Origin: Homarus americanus
Taxonomy: Eukaryota; Arthropoda; Malacostraca; Decapoda; Nephropidae
NCBI RefSeq assembly: GCF_018991925.1
Contig: NW_024736071.1
Coordinates: 11,463,302-11,527,301 of the forward strand
Length of the DNA: 64,000 nucleotides
Direction of reading: 5' to 3'
Shown here: positions 1-10,670 of the stretch, one piece after another
Layout: the number at the start of each line of letters is the position of its first letter
Numbering within the stretch: position 1 is the stretch's first letter
Position numbers and translations under genes: made by a program
The notes under the pieces: generated by a model
The model's database searches: none
Seen by the model: the letters and a program-made list of their open reading frames with translations, nothing else
What the model was told of the DNA's origin: nothing

Positions 1-65
1 TGAAACAGTTGTAACGCACCCAGGGAATCAAGCCATTCGGTGGTGAGTAACATGACAGGAAGAGC

Positions 66-66
<1 letters not shown>

Positions 67-114
<48 letters not shown>
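67..114. repeat. (AAT)n microsatellite
   Basis: Uninterrupted AAT/TAA trinucleotide run of about 48 bp. The DNA from here to about 282 is unique and shows no gene. Confidence 0.95.
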
Positions 115-115
<1 letters not shown>

Positions 116-282
116 TAAAGGTTTATTGAAAAAATTCTGCAGCCCGAAGGCTGAAAATATACATTGGACATAAGTGACTTATTACATACATTGGTGGTTT
201 AACAAAAGCCATCATTAGAGAAAGGTAAAGGAACATACAGTGAACATACAGATTAATGTAGGTGTTGAACAGCAAACTCGTA

Positions 283-1316
283 GTGTAGTAACTCCCTCCC
301 AGATGGTGTTAGAAGGAACTCACGTGGTGTAGTAGTTCCCTCAGAAGGTGTTATGAGGGACCTGGCGTGGTGTAGTAATTCCCTTGCAGATGGTGTTATG
401 AAGGGCCTCACTTGGTGTAGTAATTCCCTCACAGATGGTGTTATGAGGGACCTCACGTGGTGTAATAATTACCTTACACATGGTGTTATGAGGGACCTCA
501 CGTGGTGTAGTAATTACCTCACAGATGGTGTTATGAGGGGCCTCACGTGGTGTAGTAACTCCCTCACAGATGGTGTGATGAGGGACTTGACGTGGTGTAG
601 TAATTCCCTCACATATGGTGTTATGAGGGGCCTCACGTGGTGTAGTAACTCCCTCACAGATGGTGTTATGAGGGGCATCACGTGGTGAAGTAATTCCCTC
701 ACAGATGGTGTTATGAGGGGCCTGACGTGGTGTAGTAATTACCTTACACATGGTGTTATGAGGGACCTCACGTGGTGTAGTAATTACCTCACAGATGGTG
801 TTATGAGGGGCCTCACGTGGTGTAGTAACTCCCTCACAGATGGTGTGATGAGGGACTTGACGTGGTGTAGTAATTCCCTCACATATGGTGTTATGAGGGG
901 CTTCACGTGGTGTAGTAACTCCCTCACAGATGGTGTTATGAGGGGCATCACGTGGTGAAGTAATTCCCTCACAGATGGTGTTATGAGGGCCTGACGTGGT
1001 GTAGTAATTCCCTCACAGATGGTGTTATGAGGGACATGTGGTGTAGTAATTCCCTCACATATGGTGTTATGAGGGACATGTGGTGTAGTAATTCCCTCAC
1101 AGATGGTGTTATGAGGGACCTGACGTGGTGTAGTAATTCCCTCACAGATGGTGTTATGAGGGATGGTGTAGTATTCCCTCACAGATGGTGTATGAAGGAC
1201 GTGGTGTAGTAATTCCCTCACATATGGTGTTATGAGGGACATGTGGTGTAGTAATTCCCTCACATATGGTGTTATGAGGGACATGTGGTGTAGTAATTCC
1301 CTCACAGATGGTGTTA
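283..1316. repeat. 45-bp minisatellite with 270-bp higher-order unit
   Basis: About 23 tandem copies of a 45-bp unit built on CTCACAGATGGTGTTATGAG followed by CACGTGGTGTAGTAATTCC-like sequence. The unit is divisible by three, so stop-free frames appear on both strands and read as 15-aa repeats; these are not genes. Between about 440 and 960 a six-unit block recurs at an exact offset of 270 bp: the variant ACCTTACACA lies at 471 and 741, and the variant GGTGAAG at about 684 and 954. The last units (after about 1030) are shortened to about 42 bp by loss of CTCACG. Confidence 0.93.
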
Positions 1317-2947
1317 TATGAGTGAGGTTTGGTCGTAGGCCTTAAGGTATGACGTCATGACCATGGTAATAATTTTAAAAAAATATTAAAAGTTCTAAGT
1401 GTTATAAATAGAAATTAAAAATAAATTATGAAAAAAGTACACTGCAACTTTCTGATCACCCTGTATAGGCAAGATAAATCTGACAGACAGACAGACAGAC
1501 ACTCCTCGCATAGCCTGACGTTGATTCTTTATTTTCACAGGAAATCAGACGACTCAGGTTCTGAGTTTGGGTTGGTCCACCTTCACCTGTATGGAGCGAC
1601 TGAGTAGTACACAGAGTCTGCCCCTGAGTGTAGTTCATGACGGGCCGTCATTATACTGTGTCATCTGGTCTACACTGACTATATACTGTAGTAAGCCGAG
1701 TAATGGACTCGGTCTACACATCAGTGCCATCAGTCTGTTGTACTGTGCGTCCTGACCGACACAACATCCGGTGAATTTAAGAATAAAGATATAAGACGAG
1801 CCTTTGCGTGTCAGGTGCAGTAGTGTCCAGTTGGGAGCAGCTGTTTATAGGTAGTCCTGCTGGCACGCGGCTGTTTAGTTGTCGGACTTTAGTTCTCTGG
1901 CTCAGGTGAGGATACTAGGGGGTGTATGTTGTTTTATGTGCATTAAGTTGTATTACATCACTCACTGCCTTCCTGTAGTGTGGTGTTTATATGATTAAAT
2001 GTGTTTGCCTAAGAAATAAGTAATCATAAACTTACCTTTTCTCATCCTTTTTTGGACATTAAAATTCCAATGGGAATAATTTCACCTGTAAGGATATTAC
2101 TTTATGTTTACAAGTAACTCTCGGATCCGGTAATTCCAACAACAACTGCGATAACTCTGGTCAGCACGAAAATGGCTAAAGCGGGGTTTATGGACAATCA
2201 ATGTAACCCAAACCCCTCGTGATGTGGCAAGGTAAGGGACTCGGGTCTAAGATAAAGTACAACGCCTCGTTCTTTTTACCATCAATATTTCCACCAGATT
2301 TCAATTCAATTTTCGGTTTTTTTTTCTATTACAGACTTAATATTTTCTACTACTAGAGCCATGAGTCACAACCTACTGTACATACTGTGAAGAAATAATG
2401 TTATATTATTTCCAGCGACCAATCCATTTCGATACAAGGAAAATAGTTCAACGTTTCCTTGTCCCGCACAGTTTGGTATTTCCGTCGAGGCGTACACTCA
2501 TCTTTATGACTGGCAGGCAACAGAACTTATCCTCCTGAATCCCCGAAGAAGGAAAAGATAAAAAAAAATAATAATAATAATAAAAAATAAATAAAAAAAA
2601 TACAAATCCAGTCGTTAAATTCTCTCTGATCCTCTCTGCTGCATTTATAATTTTGCCTTTGTCACTTCTGAATCTATGTCTGTCATCCTTGATCCAGTTT
2701 ATTTATTTGTCTTTGCACACCTTCTGTTCTCTATGATTCTGTCTCTGTCAACTATAATTATCTCTGTCCTCCTTTGATTGTGTCTTTGTCATCTTTGATT
2801 GTGTCTTTGTCTTCTCTGATCCCTTACTTCCCCCTTTCTCTTGCAATACTCCACATATGAGGGAAATTGGGTGACGTTGTTCATAGCTTACTTAACAACA
2901 GACAAATGCTGTGGTGATGTTTACGTTCATTTAATTTTAGCCTTTGA

Positions 2948-2951
<4 letters not shown>
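1317..2951. other. Unique intergenic DNA, no gene seen
   Basis: AT-rich single-copy sequence. It holds only a short GACA run (1482-1502) and A/AATA-rich low complexity (2556-2606). No open frame has recognisable domains or codon bias. Confidence 0.6.

Positions 2952-2980
<29 letters not shown>
2952..2980. repeat. (GA)n microsatellite
   Basis: Run of about 14 GA dinucleotides. Confidence 0.9.
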
Positions 2981-2981
<1 letters not shown>

Positions 2982-3252
2982 TTATGACTCGCCCCTTCTG
3001 CACTCAGGTTTATGCCATAGTGAAGCTTCACCAACACACAAACAAAATATAATCTTTGTATTTTTCACTTCCTAAGCGTTGATAACTGTCTGTTGATGAA
3101 TTACTTTATCTCTCTTAACTTATCTTTATGTGTCTCTCATGTATCAGATATTAAAGGTTTCGTTTATACGGATGACGAAACAATTTATTTATCCAGAATG
3201 TACAGTATTTCTTTTCAATGGGCCAGTAGATTTTGTATTTGTTAGTTCTGCA

Positions 3253-3545
3253 GAATGGAACAACTCACAGAGAGGAACAGATTACAGAGGGGAACAGATC
3301 ATAGAATGGAACAACTCACAGAGAGGAACAGATTACAGAGTGGAACAGATCATAGAATGGAACAACTCACAGAGGGGAACAGATCACAGAGTGGAACAGA
3401 TCACAGAGTGGAACAGATCACAGAGGGGAACAGATCACAGAGTGGAACAGATCACAGAGGGGAACAGATCACAGAGTGGAACAGATCACAGAGTGGAACA
3501 GATCACAGAGGAGAACAACTCATAGAGTGGAACAGATCACAGAGC
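3253..3545. repeat. 17-bp minisatellite
   Basis: Tandem units of GAACAGATCACAGAGTG (17 bp) with G/T variants at the end. The first third is arranged as 51-bp triplets in which one unit reads GGAACAACTCACAGAGA. Three units make a 17-aa repeat in the stop-free plus-strand frames, which are by-products. Confidence 0.93.
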
Positions 3546-4380
3546 TGAGGCCACATAACGACTGTACCTGAAGTCAATATTAAGTCATCATCACCAAAGG
3601 GTTAAGGTGTTTAAGATTCATCTACACACCCAGGTGAGACAATACAACTTCACACAACACACACCAGAGACAGCAGGTGGTCTCGTCTCTATACCTGATG
3701 ACTTTCGAGAAAAAAAAGATTAGACAAGCAATGGACAGGTCAAGATGTCATGTTAATAACACAACGGTGGATATATACAGTATGTTACAGTTTTTCCTCT
3801 AGATTTAACTTTGAGTCACGTCAGAGAACCAAGAAAAAAGCTGGCTGATACAGGCGTAGAGTCAGTCCTTCCTTGCCCCATATAAAGTTTTTTCTTCAGC
3901 TCAGTTACTTTACCGAGGTCGTTTACTTGTTGACTTGTGCACTCCACTTGTCGCCTTCATCAAGCTGGCAGTAAACAAACGCAGCGCACCAAAGATTTAT
4001 TGACCAATTAGAGAGAAGCTTATTTTTTTCCCCACTAAATCTTTTGACCATTTAATAATAAACCCCTCCCACTCTCGCCTCCTTGTCATTGTAGTACTTT
4101 AAGGGAGAAATTTGAAGAGTTTTCCTTTGTAGTGTTTACGGATTTTCACACTAAGTATTCAAAATGTGTCTACCACAAGATATATATCAGAAGGGACCAC
4201 AATTTACAAAATACTAAAAATCTAAAGGTGGAATACAAAACCTGGTGTCAAATTTGGCGAATTTTTTGTATCGAAAAGTCAATTTGAGAAACATTAAATA
4301 TTTTCCTCAATTTCTAGTTTTATTTTTATAAATTATACAGGATATATATTGTTTTCGCTAGACAATCCAGGTGAAGACAT
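3546..4380. other. Unique intergenic DNA, no gene seen
   Basis: Single-copy AT-rich sequence with no recognisable coding, RNA or mobile feature. Confidence 0.55.
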
Positions 4381-4409
4381 CCCTCCCTCCCTCCCTCCCT
4401 CCCTCCCTC
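4381..4409. repeat. (CCCT)n microsatellite
   Basis: Seven tandem CCCT units followed by a pyrimidine-rich stretch to about 4515. Confidence 0.9.
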
Positions 4410-4550
4410 TTCCTTACTTTTTTATTCGTCTTTCTCTCACCCATCTCTTCTTTCATCTGGTTGTCAGTCTCTATCTCGTTGTCTCTCTGTTGATTCTTTC
4501 TCTTTCTTCCTCTTCTGTCAAATGTATCAGGACCAGACCTGTACCCACCC

Positions 4551-4680
4551 ACCACACTATACCTACCTACCACACTATACCTGCCTCCCACACTATACCT
4601 GCCTCCCACACTATACCTGCCTCCCACACTATACCTGCCTCCCACACTATACCTGCCTCCCACACTATACCTGCCTCCCA
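4551..4680. repeat. 18-bp minisatellite
   Basis: Seven near-identical tandem copies of CACACTATACCTGCCTCC; the first two units have TACC in place of TGCC. Stop-free frames on both strands come from the unit length of 18. Confidence 0.93.
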
Positions 4681-4795
4681 CCTCACCTTGACCACCAAAA
4701 GACAACCCACCTTACTGCTACACTATGCGAGTCTCCCCTTCCCACTGCACATACTTTTCATCATCCTTCCCAGAATAAGTAAAACAAATGGATAA

Positions 4796-4945
4796 GATCA
4801 CATGAAGATTAGGCACTTCAGCTTATTTCACCTGATAATTAATCATTAACGTTACCTGGGGGATTAAGTTAGGTTAGGTAAGGTTAATATTAAGGTGTTT
4901 AATTATCAGGTAAAATAAACTGGGGTGTCTAATCTTCAGGTAATG
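4796..4945. mobile_element. MITE-like inverted-repeat element, copy 1
   Basis: Two arms of about 58 bp in inverted orientation (4798-4855 and 4884-4944). Both arms contain TGAAGATTAG, then TTATTT(C/T)ACCTGATAATTAA, reading inward. The short centre contains two TTAGG units. The same terminal sequence recurs at 19130-19340 and 46723-46866, so this is a dispersed family and not a chance palindrome. No coding capacity, as expected of a non-autonomous DNA transposon. The superfamily cannot be assigned from the sequence and target-site duplications are not clear. Confidence 0.72.
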
Positions 4946-5320
4946 CAAAAGTTCTCACATAAAAATATTATACATAAAGACGAAGTTCTGTATAACACTT
5001 ACCAAACTGTCCTATTTATTTACGTTTTTTTTGTTATTTGAAGTCAGTAAACAGTCATGATCCACACCTTTCGTTTTACATGTCATTACTAAACTGTAAA
5101 TTATGGAGATGTAAATTAAGTAAGGTTTGAGGAGGGCTGTAAATGATGAAGCGAGGAACGAGGAACGGTAAATTATAAAATGAGGAGTGAGGGAGTGAGT
5201 GAGTGGTGAGTGAGGAGATTATGAGCGAGGTGAGTGTGAGAGTTGGTCAGGTTCACACGAGGGGAGGTGAGGAGCAGGTAACTCACCTCTCCCCGCCGAC
5301 TCCTGAACTTGCCATGAAAC
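4946..5320. other. Unique intergenic DNA
   Basis: No gene seen. A GAGTGAGG-rich patch lies at about 5180-5222, and a short CT run follows at 5321-5341. Confidence 0.5.
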
Positions 5321-5445
5321 TCTCTCTCTCTCTCTCTCTCTCAACACTGGATGCAATACTGTTTTTTCTGGTAGCAGGAACACTACCTACTACACCAGCT
5401 GGGAACCGTCCACCATCTGCCGGTACTACCATAGATGACATACCA

Positions 5446-5700
5446 CAGTTACCAACGCTACCAAACACCACCTGCACCATCTACCAGCACTACCAAACAC
5501 CACCTGCACCATCTACCAGCACTACCAAATGCTACCTACACCATCTACCAGCACTACCAAATGCTACCTGCACCATCTACCAGCACTACCAAACACCACC
5601 TGCACCATCTACCAACACTACCAAACACCACCTGCACCATCTACCAGCACTACCAAACACCACCTGCACCATCTACCAACATCACCAACCACCACCCACA
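5446..5700. repeat. 32-bp minisatellite with CACCTG core
   Basis: About eight units of 32 bp containing CCAAACACCACCTGCACC then ATCTACCAGCACTA. Most units carry CACCTG, the E2-box core bound by Snail-family and bHLH factors. Three overlapping open frames on the plus strand are repeat by-products. Confidence 0.92.
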
Positions 5701-5953
5701 CCGTCAGTAGGTCGACCAAAAACGGTGCATCGTCCTGAAGAAGGTTGGTGTAGGAGGTGTTCTCAAGGTTCTCAGTGTGGAGGCTGCGGGCTTACCTATT
5801 ACTTCTGGTTCATTACACCTGAATCACTGTTTATTAAAGGTGTTGTGTGGGTGGTGGAGGGAAGACGCCCACCACAATGGACGCGGTCACACCTTGTTGC
5901 TCCAAGTCCTTACCTGGAAGACTGACCAGATGTTTGATTGTAGTAAAACTTTA
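5701..5953. other. Unique intergenic DNA
   Basis: No gene feature recognised. Confidence 0.45.
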
Positions 5954-6060
<107 letters not shown>

Positions 6061-6104
6061 TGTAGTTGCGCGTGATCAGGTATGTGCTGATAACACAAGA
6101 AAAG

Positions 6105-6106
<2 letters not shown>

Positions 6107-6157
<51 letters not shown>

Positions 6158-6171
6158 ATGTGTGTGTGTGT
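6107..6171. repeat. Compound (AT)n(GT)n microsatellite
   Basis: About 28 bp AT followed by GT with one TATG interruption. Confidence 0.94.
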
Positions 6172-6509
6172 GAACTCAAAGTGAAATTCAATATAATTTT
6201 TCATCGAAACAAAGCAGAAGTTAAAGTCAAAAACATTAAATAATATGCAGTACAGAGTGCCGACAGGACCCTTCAGGTAGCCACACACACTGTAGCAGGT
6301 CAGTGGTGGGGCTTTACCCTCGAGGCTCAGCTGATTAGTGGCACTAGACCTGTTACCCTCTTACCTGGCTCTACACCGTTCATGTATGTACACCTGCTGG
6401 CAGCTGCTTGTACCGCCAACTGTTGAGTTCCTTCTGGTGCATGACTGAAGAACACTGGCATAGATGACTGAGAATCACTGATATGACTTTTAACATAACT
6501 GTTAGGATC
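6172..6509. other. Unique intergenic DNA
   Basis: No gene or element recognised. Confidence 0.45.
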
Positions 6510-6601
6510 ACTGATATACATGACCCCAAAGGGACCACTGATATACATGACTGAGGACCACTGATATACATGACTGAGGACCACTGGTATACATGACTGA
6601 G

Positions 6602-6602
<1 letters not shown>
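6510..6602. repeat. Short 23-bp minisatellite
   Basis: Four tandem copies built on CACTGATATACATGACTGAG, ending directly against an AT microsatellite. Confidence 0.85.

Positions 6603-6604
<2 letters not shown>

Positions 6605-6684
<80 letters not shown>
6605..6684. repeat. (AT)n microsatellite
   Basis: About 80 bp of uninterrupted AT. Confidence 0.96.
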
Positions 6685-6686
<2 letters not shown>

Positions 6687-6712
6687 CTGTTAAGACCATT
6701 ACAGGTAGGACA

Positions 6713-9010
6713 GGCAAGGTGTGGGGTCGTGGAGGTGAGTGGGACAGGCCAGGTGTGGGGGTCGTGGAGGTAGTGGGACAGGCCGGGTGGCTGGGGTCGT
6801 GGGTAGTGGGACAGGCCAGGTGTGGGGTCAGTAAGAGTAGTGGGACAGGCCAGGTGTGGGGGTCGTGGAGGTAGTGGGACAGCACAGATGCTTGGGGTTC
6901 GTGGAGTAGTGGGACAGGCCAGGTGTGAGTCGTGGTGGTAGTGGGACAGGCCAGGTGTGGGGGTCGTGGAGGTGAGTGGGACCAGGCCAGGTGTGGGGTC
7001 GTGGAGGTAGTGGGACAGGCCAGGTGTGTGGGGGGTCGTGGAGGTGAGTGGGGCAGGCCAGGTGTGGGGTCGTGTAGGTAGTGGGACAGGCCAGGTGTGG
7101 GGGGTCGTGGAGGTAGTGGGACAAGGCCAGGTGTGGGGTCGTGGAGGTGATGGGACAGGCCAAGTGTGGTCAGCCGTGGGACAGACCAGGTGTGGGGGTC
7201 GTGGAGGTAGTGGGACAGGCCAGGTGTGAGGGGTCGTGTAGGTAGTGGGGCCAGTGTGGGTGTGGGGGGGGTCGTGGTGGTGATGGGACAGGCCAGGGTG
7301 TGGGGGTCGTGGAGAGTGGGACAGGCCAGGTGTGGGGTCGTGGAGGTAGTGGGACTGGGCCAGGTGTGGGGTCAGCCTGGGTGTTGGACAGCCAGGTGTG
7401 GGTTCGTGGTAGTGGAACAGGCCAGGTGTGGGGTCGTGGGTAGTGGGACAGGCCAGGTGTGGGGGGTCGTGGAGGTGAGTGGGACAGGCCAGGTGTGGGG
7501 GTCGTGGAGGTGAGTGGACAGCTGGTGTGGGGTTCGTGGAGGTGAGTGGGACAGGCCAGGTGTGGGGGTCGTGGTGTGGTAGTGGGACAGGCCGGGTGTG
7601 GGGTCGTGGAGGTGAGCCGGACAGGCCAGGTGTGGGGGGTCCGTGGAGTAGTGGGACCAGGCCAGGTGTGGGGGTCGTGGAGTGGTGGGACAGGCCAGGT
7701 GTGGGGGTCGTGGAGGTGTGGTGGAACCGCAGGCTCCAGGTGTGGGGGTCCGTGGAGGTAGTGGGACTGGGCCAGGTGTGGGGGCCGTGGAGGTAGTGGG
7801 ACAGGCCAGGTGTGTGGGGGTCGTGGAGGTGAGTGGGACAGGCCAGGTGTGGGGGTTCGTGGAGCAGTGGGACAGCCTTGGAATTAATGCCAGGGGTCTA
7901 AATGGTGGTAGTAGGACAGGTAGTGTGGGGTTCGTGGAGGTAGTAGGGCAAGGCCAGGTGTGGGGGTCGTGGAGGTAGTGGGACAGGCCAGGTGTGGGGG
8001 TCGTGGTGGTAATGCAGACAGAGGCCAGGTGTGGGGGTCGTGGAGGTGGTGGGACAGGCCAGGTGTGGGGTCGTGGAGGTGGTGGGATTAGCCAGGTGTG
8101 GGGTCGTGGAGATGAGTGGGACAGACCAGGTGTGGGGTTCGTGGTGTGGGTTCAGCCAGAACAGGGGTCATTGGGGAGTAGTGGGACAGGCCAGGTGTGG
8201 GGGGTCTGGCCTGGTGGCTGGGACAGGCCAGGTGTGGGGGTGCGTGGTGGTGAGTGGGACAGGCCAGGTGTGGGGTCGTGGAGGTAGTGGGACAGGCCAG
8301 GTGTGTGGGGGTCGTGGTGGTAGTAGGGGAACCCAGGCCAGAGTGTGGGGATCGTGTGAGTAGTAGGACAGGCCTGGGTGTGGGGAATGTGTGGGGTAGT
8401 GGGACAGGCCAGGTGTGGGGGGTCGTGGTGGTGGGACAGCCAGGCCAGGTGTGGGGTCGTGGGTAGTAGGGCAGGCCAGGTGTGGGGGTCCGGCGTGGAG
8501 GTAGTGGGACAGGCCAGGTGTGGGGTCATGGGGACAGGCCAGTCGGCCCCTAGGAGACCGTGGTGTGGTGGGCAGGCCAGGTGTGGGGGTCGTGGGAGGT
8601 GGTGGGCCAGGTGTGGGGTCGTGGAGGTGTGGACCAGGTGGAGTCGTGGAGGTAGTGGGTTCAGGCCAGGTGTGGGGGTCATGGGATGAACGGAAGGCAA
8701 GTGCTGCTGGTCGGCGTGATGTCAGCCAGGTGTGGGGGTCGTGGGTAGTAGGACAGGCCAGGTGTGGGGTCGTGGTGGTAGTGGGACAGGCCAGGTGTGT
8801 GGGAGGTCCATCGGGAGGTGTGAGGGCAGGCTGAGGTGTGGGGCGTGGTGGTGGGACAGGCCAGGTGTAGAGTCGTGGGTAGTGGGACAGGCCAGGTGTG
8901 GGGGTCGTGGAGGTGTGGGACAGGCCAGGTGTGGGGTCGTGGAGGTAGTGGGACAGGCCAGGTGTGGGGGCGTGGAGGTCGTGGGGCAGGCCAGGTGTGG
9001 GGGTCGTGGC
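6713..9010. repeat. 2.3-kb G-rich 34-bp minisatellite
   Basis: About 65 degenerate units of 33-36 bp built on GTGGGACAGGCCAGGTGTGG followed by GGGTCGTGGAGGTA. Nearly every unit carries CAGGTG, the Snail/bHLH E2-box core, and a run of four or more G. The plus strand is strongly G-rich throughout, so dozens of overlapping open frames appear on both strands; none has a domain and all are discounted. Single-base insertions and deletions between units are frequent, from true drift or residual sequencing error. Confidence 0.95.
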
Positions 9011-9284
9011 GGGCGCCGGTGGGAAGGAAGTGGACTGAGGACAAGGTGCAGAAAGGTGCTGGTAAAATGGTGGTGAAGGGGAATGGAGGTGCTGTGGAGA
9101 GCGACACAAAAGCCGAAGAACATGATAAAGGGAGGGTTAAGGAACATGAGGGATGGAGAAACAGGATAGAGGAAGGAGACAGGATATATAAATAAAAGTT
9201 AGGATAGGTGGAGGAAAAGGTTGGATGGGATATACTAATGGTCACGAAGAGACAGGATTAGACTGGACCGGATAGGAGGGACAT
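9011..9284. other. Purine-rich flank of the 34-bp array
   Basis: GA-rich, AGG/GGAAT-rich DNA with no gene seen. Confidence 0.4.
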
Positions 9285-9656
9285 ATAATGGATTTGCCCT
9301 CGTGTAACGAGGATGTGGCCGACCTAGCGCCACCTAGCGTGGTTGTTAAGGTGTGAAGCTGTCGCCAATACAACAACCACACCCTGAGTTAACGAGTTGC
9401 ATGACCGAAATGACAAGAATAATGATCGGAACTGGACTTTCTATCTGCGCTGGCTAACCATTACCCCGGAACACGATCCACGTATCGATTAACATCAGGT
9501 TCCCAATTGCTGCTGGGTAGACAGATAACATCAAAGTTTCCAATTGCTGCTGGGTAGACAGAGGCGATGGCGTAAAAACTTACCCATGAAGACCCACCTG
9601 ACCGAGGATCGGGCACCAGGGATTCTTTCCTTGCAGGCAAGAATGCTGAGCCATTG

Positions 9657-9659
<3 letters not shown>
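9285..9659 (-). mobile_element. tRNA-like SINE, family A, minus-strand copy
   Basis: Read on the minus strand, a tRNA-like head (about 9659-9590) with degenerate A and B boxes leads into a body. The body segment GTCATGCAACTCGTTAAC, then GGTGTGGTTG and TATTGGCGACAGCTTC (about 9415-9355), is nearly identical to the plus-strand copy at 54600-54942. It ends with a GGCCACATCCTCG-like 3' end near 9285. This copy has an internal tandem duplication with a 36-bp offset (starts 9491 and 9527, both containing CAATTGCTGCTGGGTAGACA) that the other copy lacks. Its head abuts an AC/CT microsatellite. Confidence 0.8.

Positions 9660-9744
<85 letters not shown>
9660..9744. repeat. Compound (AC)n(CT)n microsatellite
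   Basis: About 32 bp AC followed by about 50 bp CT, directly next to the SINE head. Confidence 0.95.
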
Positions 9745-9747
<3 letters not shown>

Positions 9748-9844
9748 AGACTTTCATTGCGCAAGGAAAAAAAAAAAATGAGCCAAAATTAAGTGGAACT
9801 GAGTACTGAATAAAAGAAGACATAAGAGGACGTAAATTGAAGAA

Positions 9845-9861
9845 CATAATAATAATAATAA

Positions 9862-9900
<39 letters not shown>

Positions 9901-9918
9901 TAATAATAATAATAATAA
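9845..9918. repeat. (AAT)n microsatellite
   Basis: AAT run with two AAA interruptions. Confidence 0.93.
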
Positions 9919-9999
9919 AACTATACCAAATTAATGAAACACGTCTATCTGCCTCTATCTCTTCCTTAATTTGTTTTTTGTTTCTTTCTCTTTCTGTCA

Positions 10000-10138
10000 T
10001 TGTCTGTCTGTCTGTCTGTCCCTCTTTCGCTCTGTCTGTCTGTGTGTCTGTTTCTTTTTGTCATTCTGTCACTGTCTGTTTCTCTCTTTCGCTTTGTCTG
10101 TATATCATTCTGTGTCTGTCTGTCTGTCTCTTTCATGG

Positions 10139-10182
<44 letters not shown>
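10000..10182. repeat. (CTGT)n and (CT)n low complexity
   Basis: Irregular CTGT-rich stretch (10000-10135) followed by 44 bp of pure CT (10139-10182). Confidence 0.9.
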
Positions 10183-10184
<2 letters not shown>

Positions 10185-10254
10185 CACCTTGCCAGAAGCC
10201 TCGTGCTGTTTGGCTTCAGTAAAATATTCATAACACAAAGATGGATACAATGAA

Positions 10255-10670
10255 AACTAATGAACCCATAAGAAAAAATATCGGAAAGGGAAGAATATAG
10301 AAATTGGGATGGAGGAAAGGAGGGAGGGAGGAGGAGGAGAAGAAATGTGTGACAAAGAAAGGTAATTGATAATGAGTGACCTGTGGAATACAATGAAGAG
10401 AATGGGAGGGGGGCCAGGGGGAGGGAGGAGAAGAGGAGATAGGAGGAAAGAAGGAAGAGGAGGAGGTGGAGGAAGATACGAGGAAAAGAAGGAAGAGATG
10501 AGGAGACAAGGGGGAAAGAGAGGAGAAGGAAAAGGAGGAAAAGTAAGAGGAGGAGGAGGGGGGAATACTAGAAAAAGGACATTAAAGAACAGTACGAATA
10601 TCAAGACAATGAGAATCAGAAAACGAATCAGGAGGAAGAAGAAAAACAACGACAAACAAGCGTAACTATA
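10255..10670. repeat. Polypurine tract
   Basis: About 415 bp that is mostly A and G on the plus strand, with GGAGGA-type motifs and few pyrimidines. The matching open frames are composition artefacts. Confidence 0.8.

Noticed and set aside
341..1305. Regular 15-aa repeat proteins on both strands
   Set aside because: A 45-bp tandem unit keeps frames open on both strands; no start context, no non-repeat domain.
283..1316. CRISPR-like array
   Set aside because: Direct tandem repeat without unique spacers, in a eukaryotic context.
5203..5925. 240-codon plus-strand frame with a hydrophobic early segment suggesting a signal peptide
   Set aside because: The early Leu/Ser stretch is a CT microsatellite and most of the rest is the 32-bp minisatellite.
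8168..9109. 313-codon minus-strand His/Pro/Thr-rich frame
   Set aside because: Lies within the 34-bp G-rich minisatellite; reading frame arises from repeat composition.
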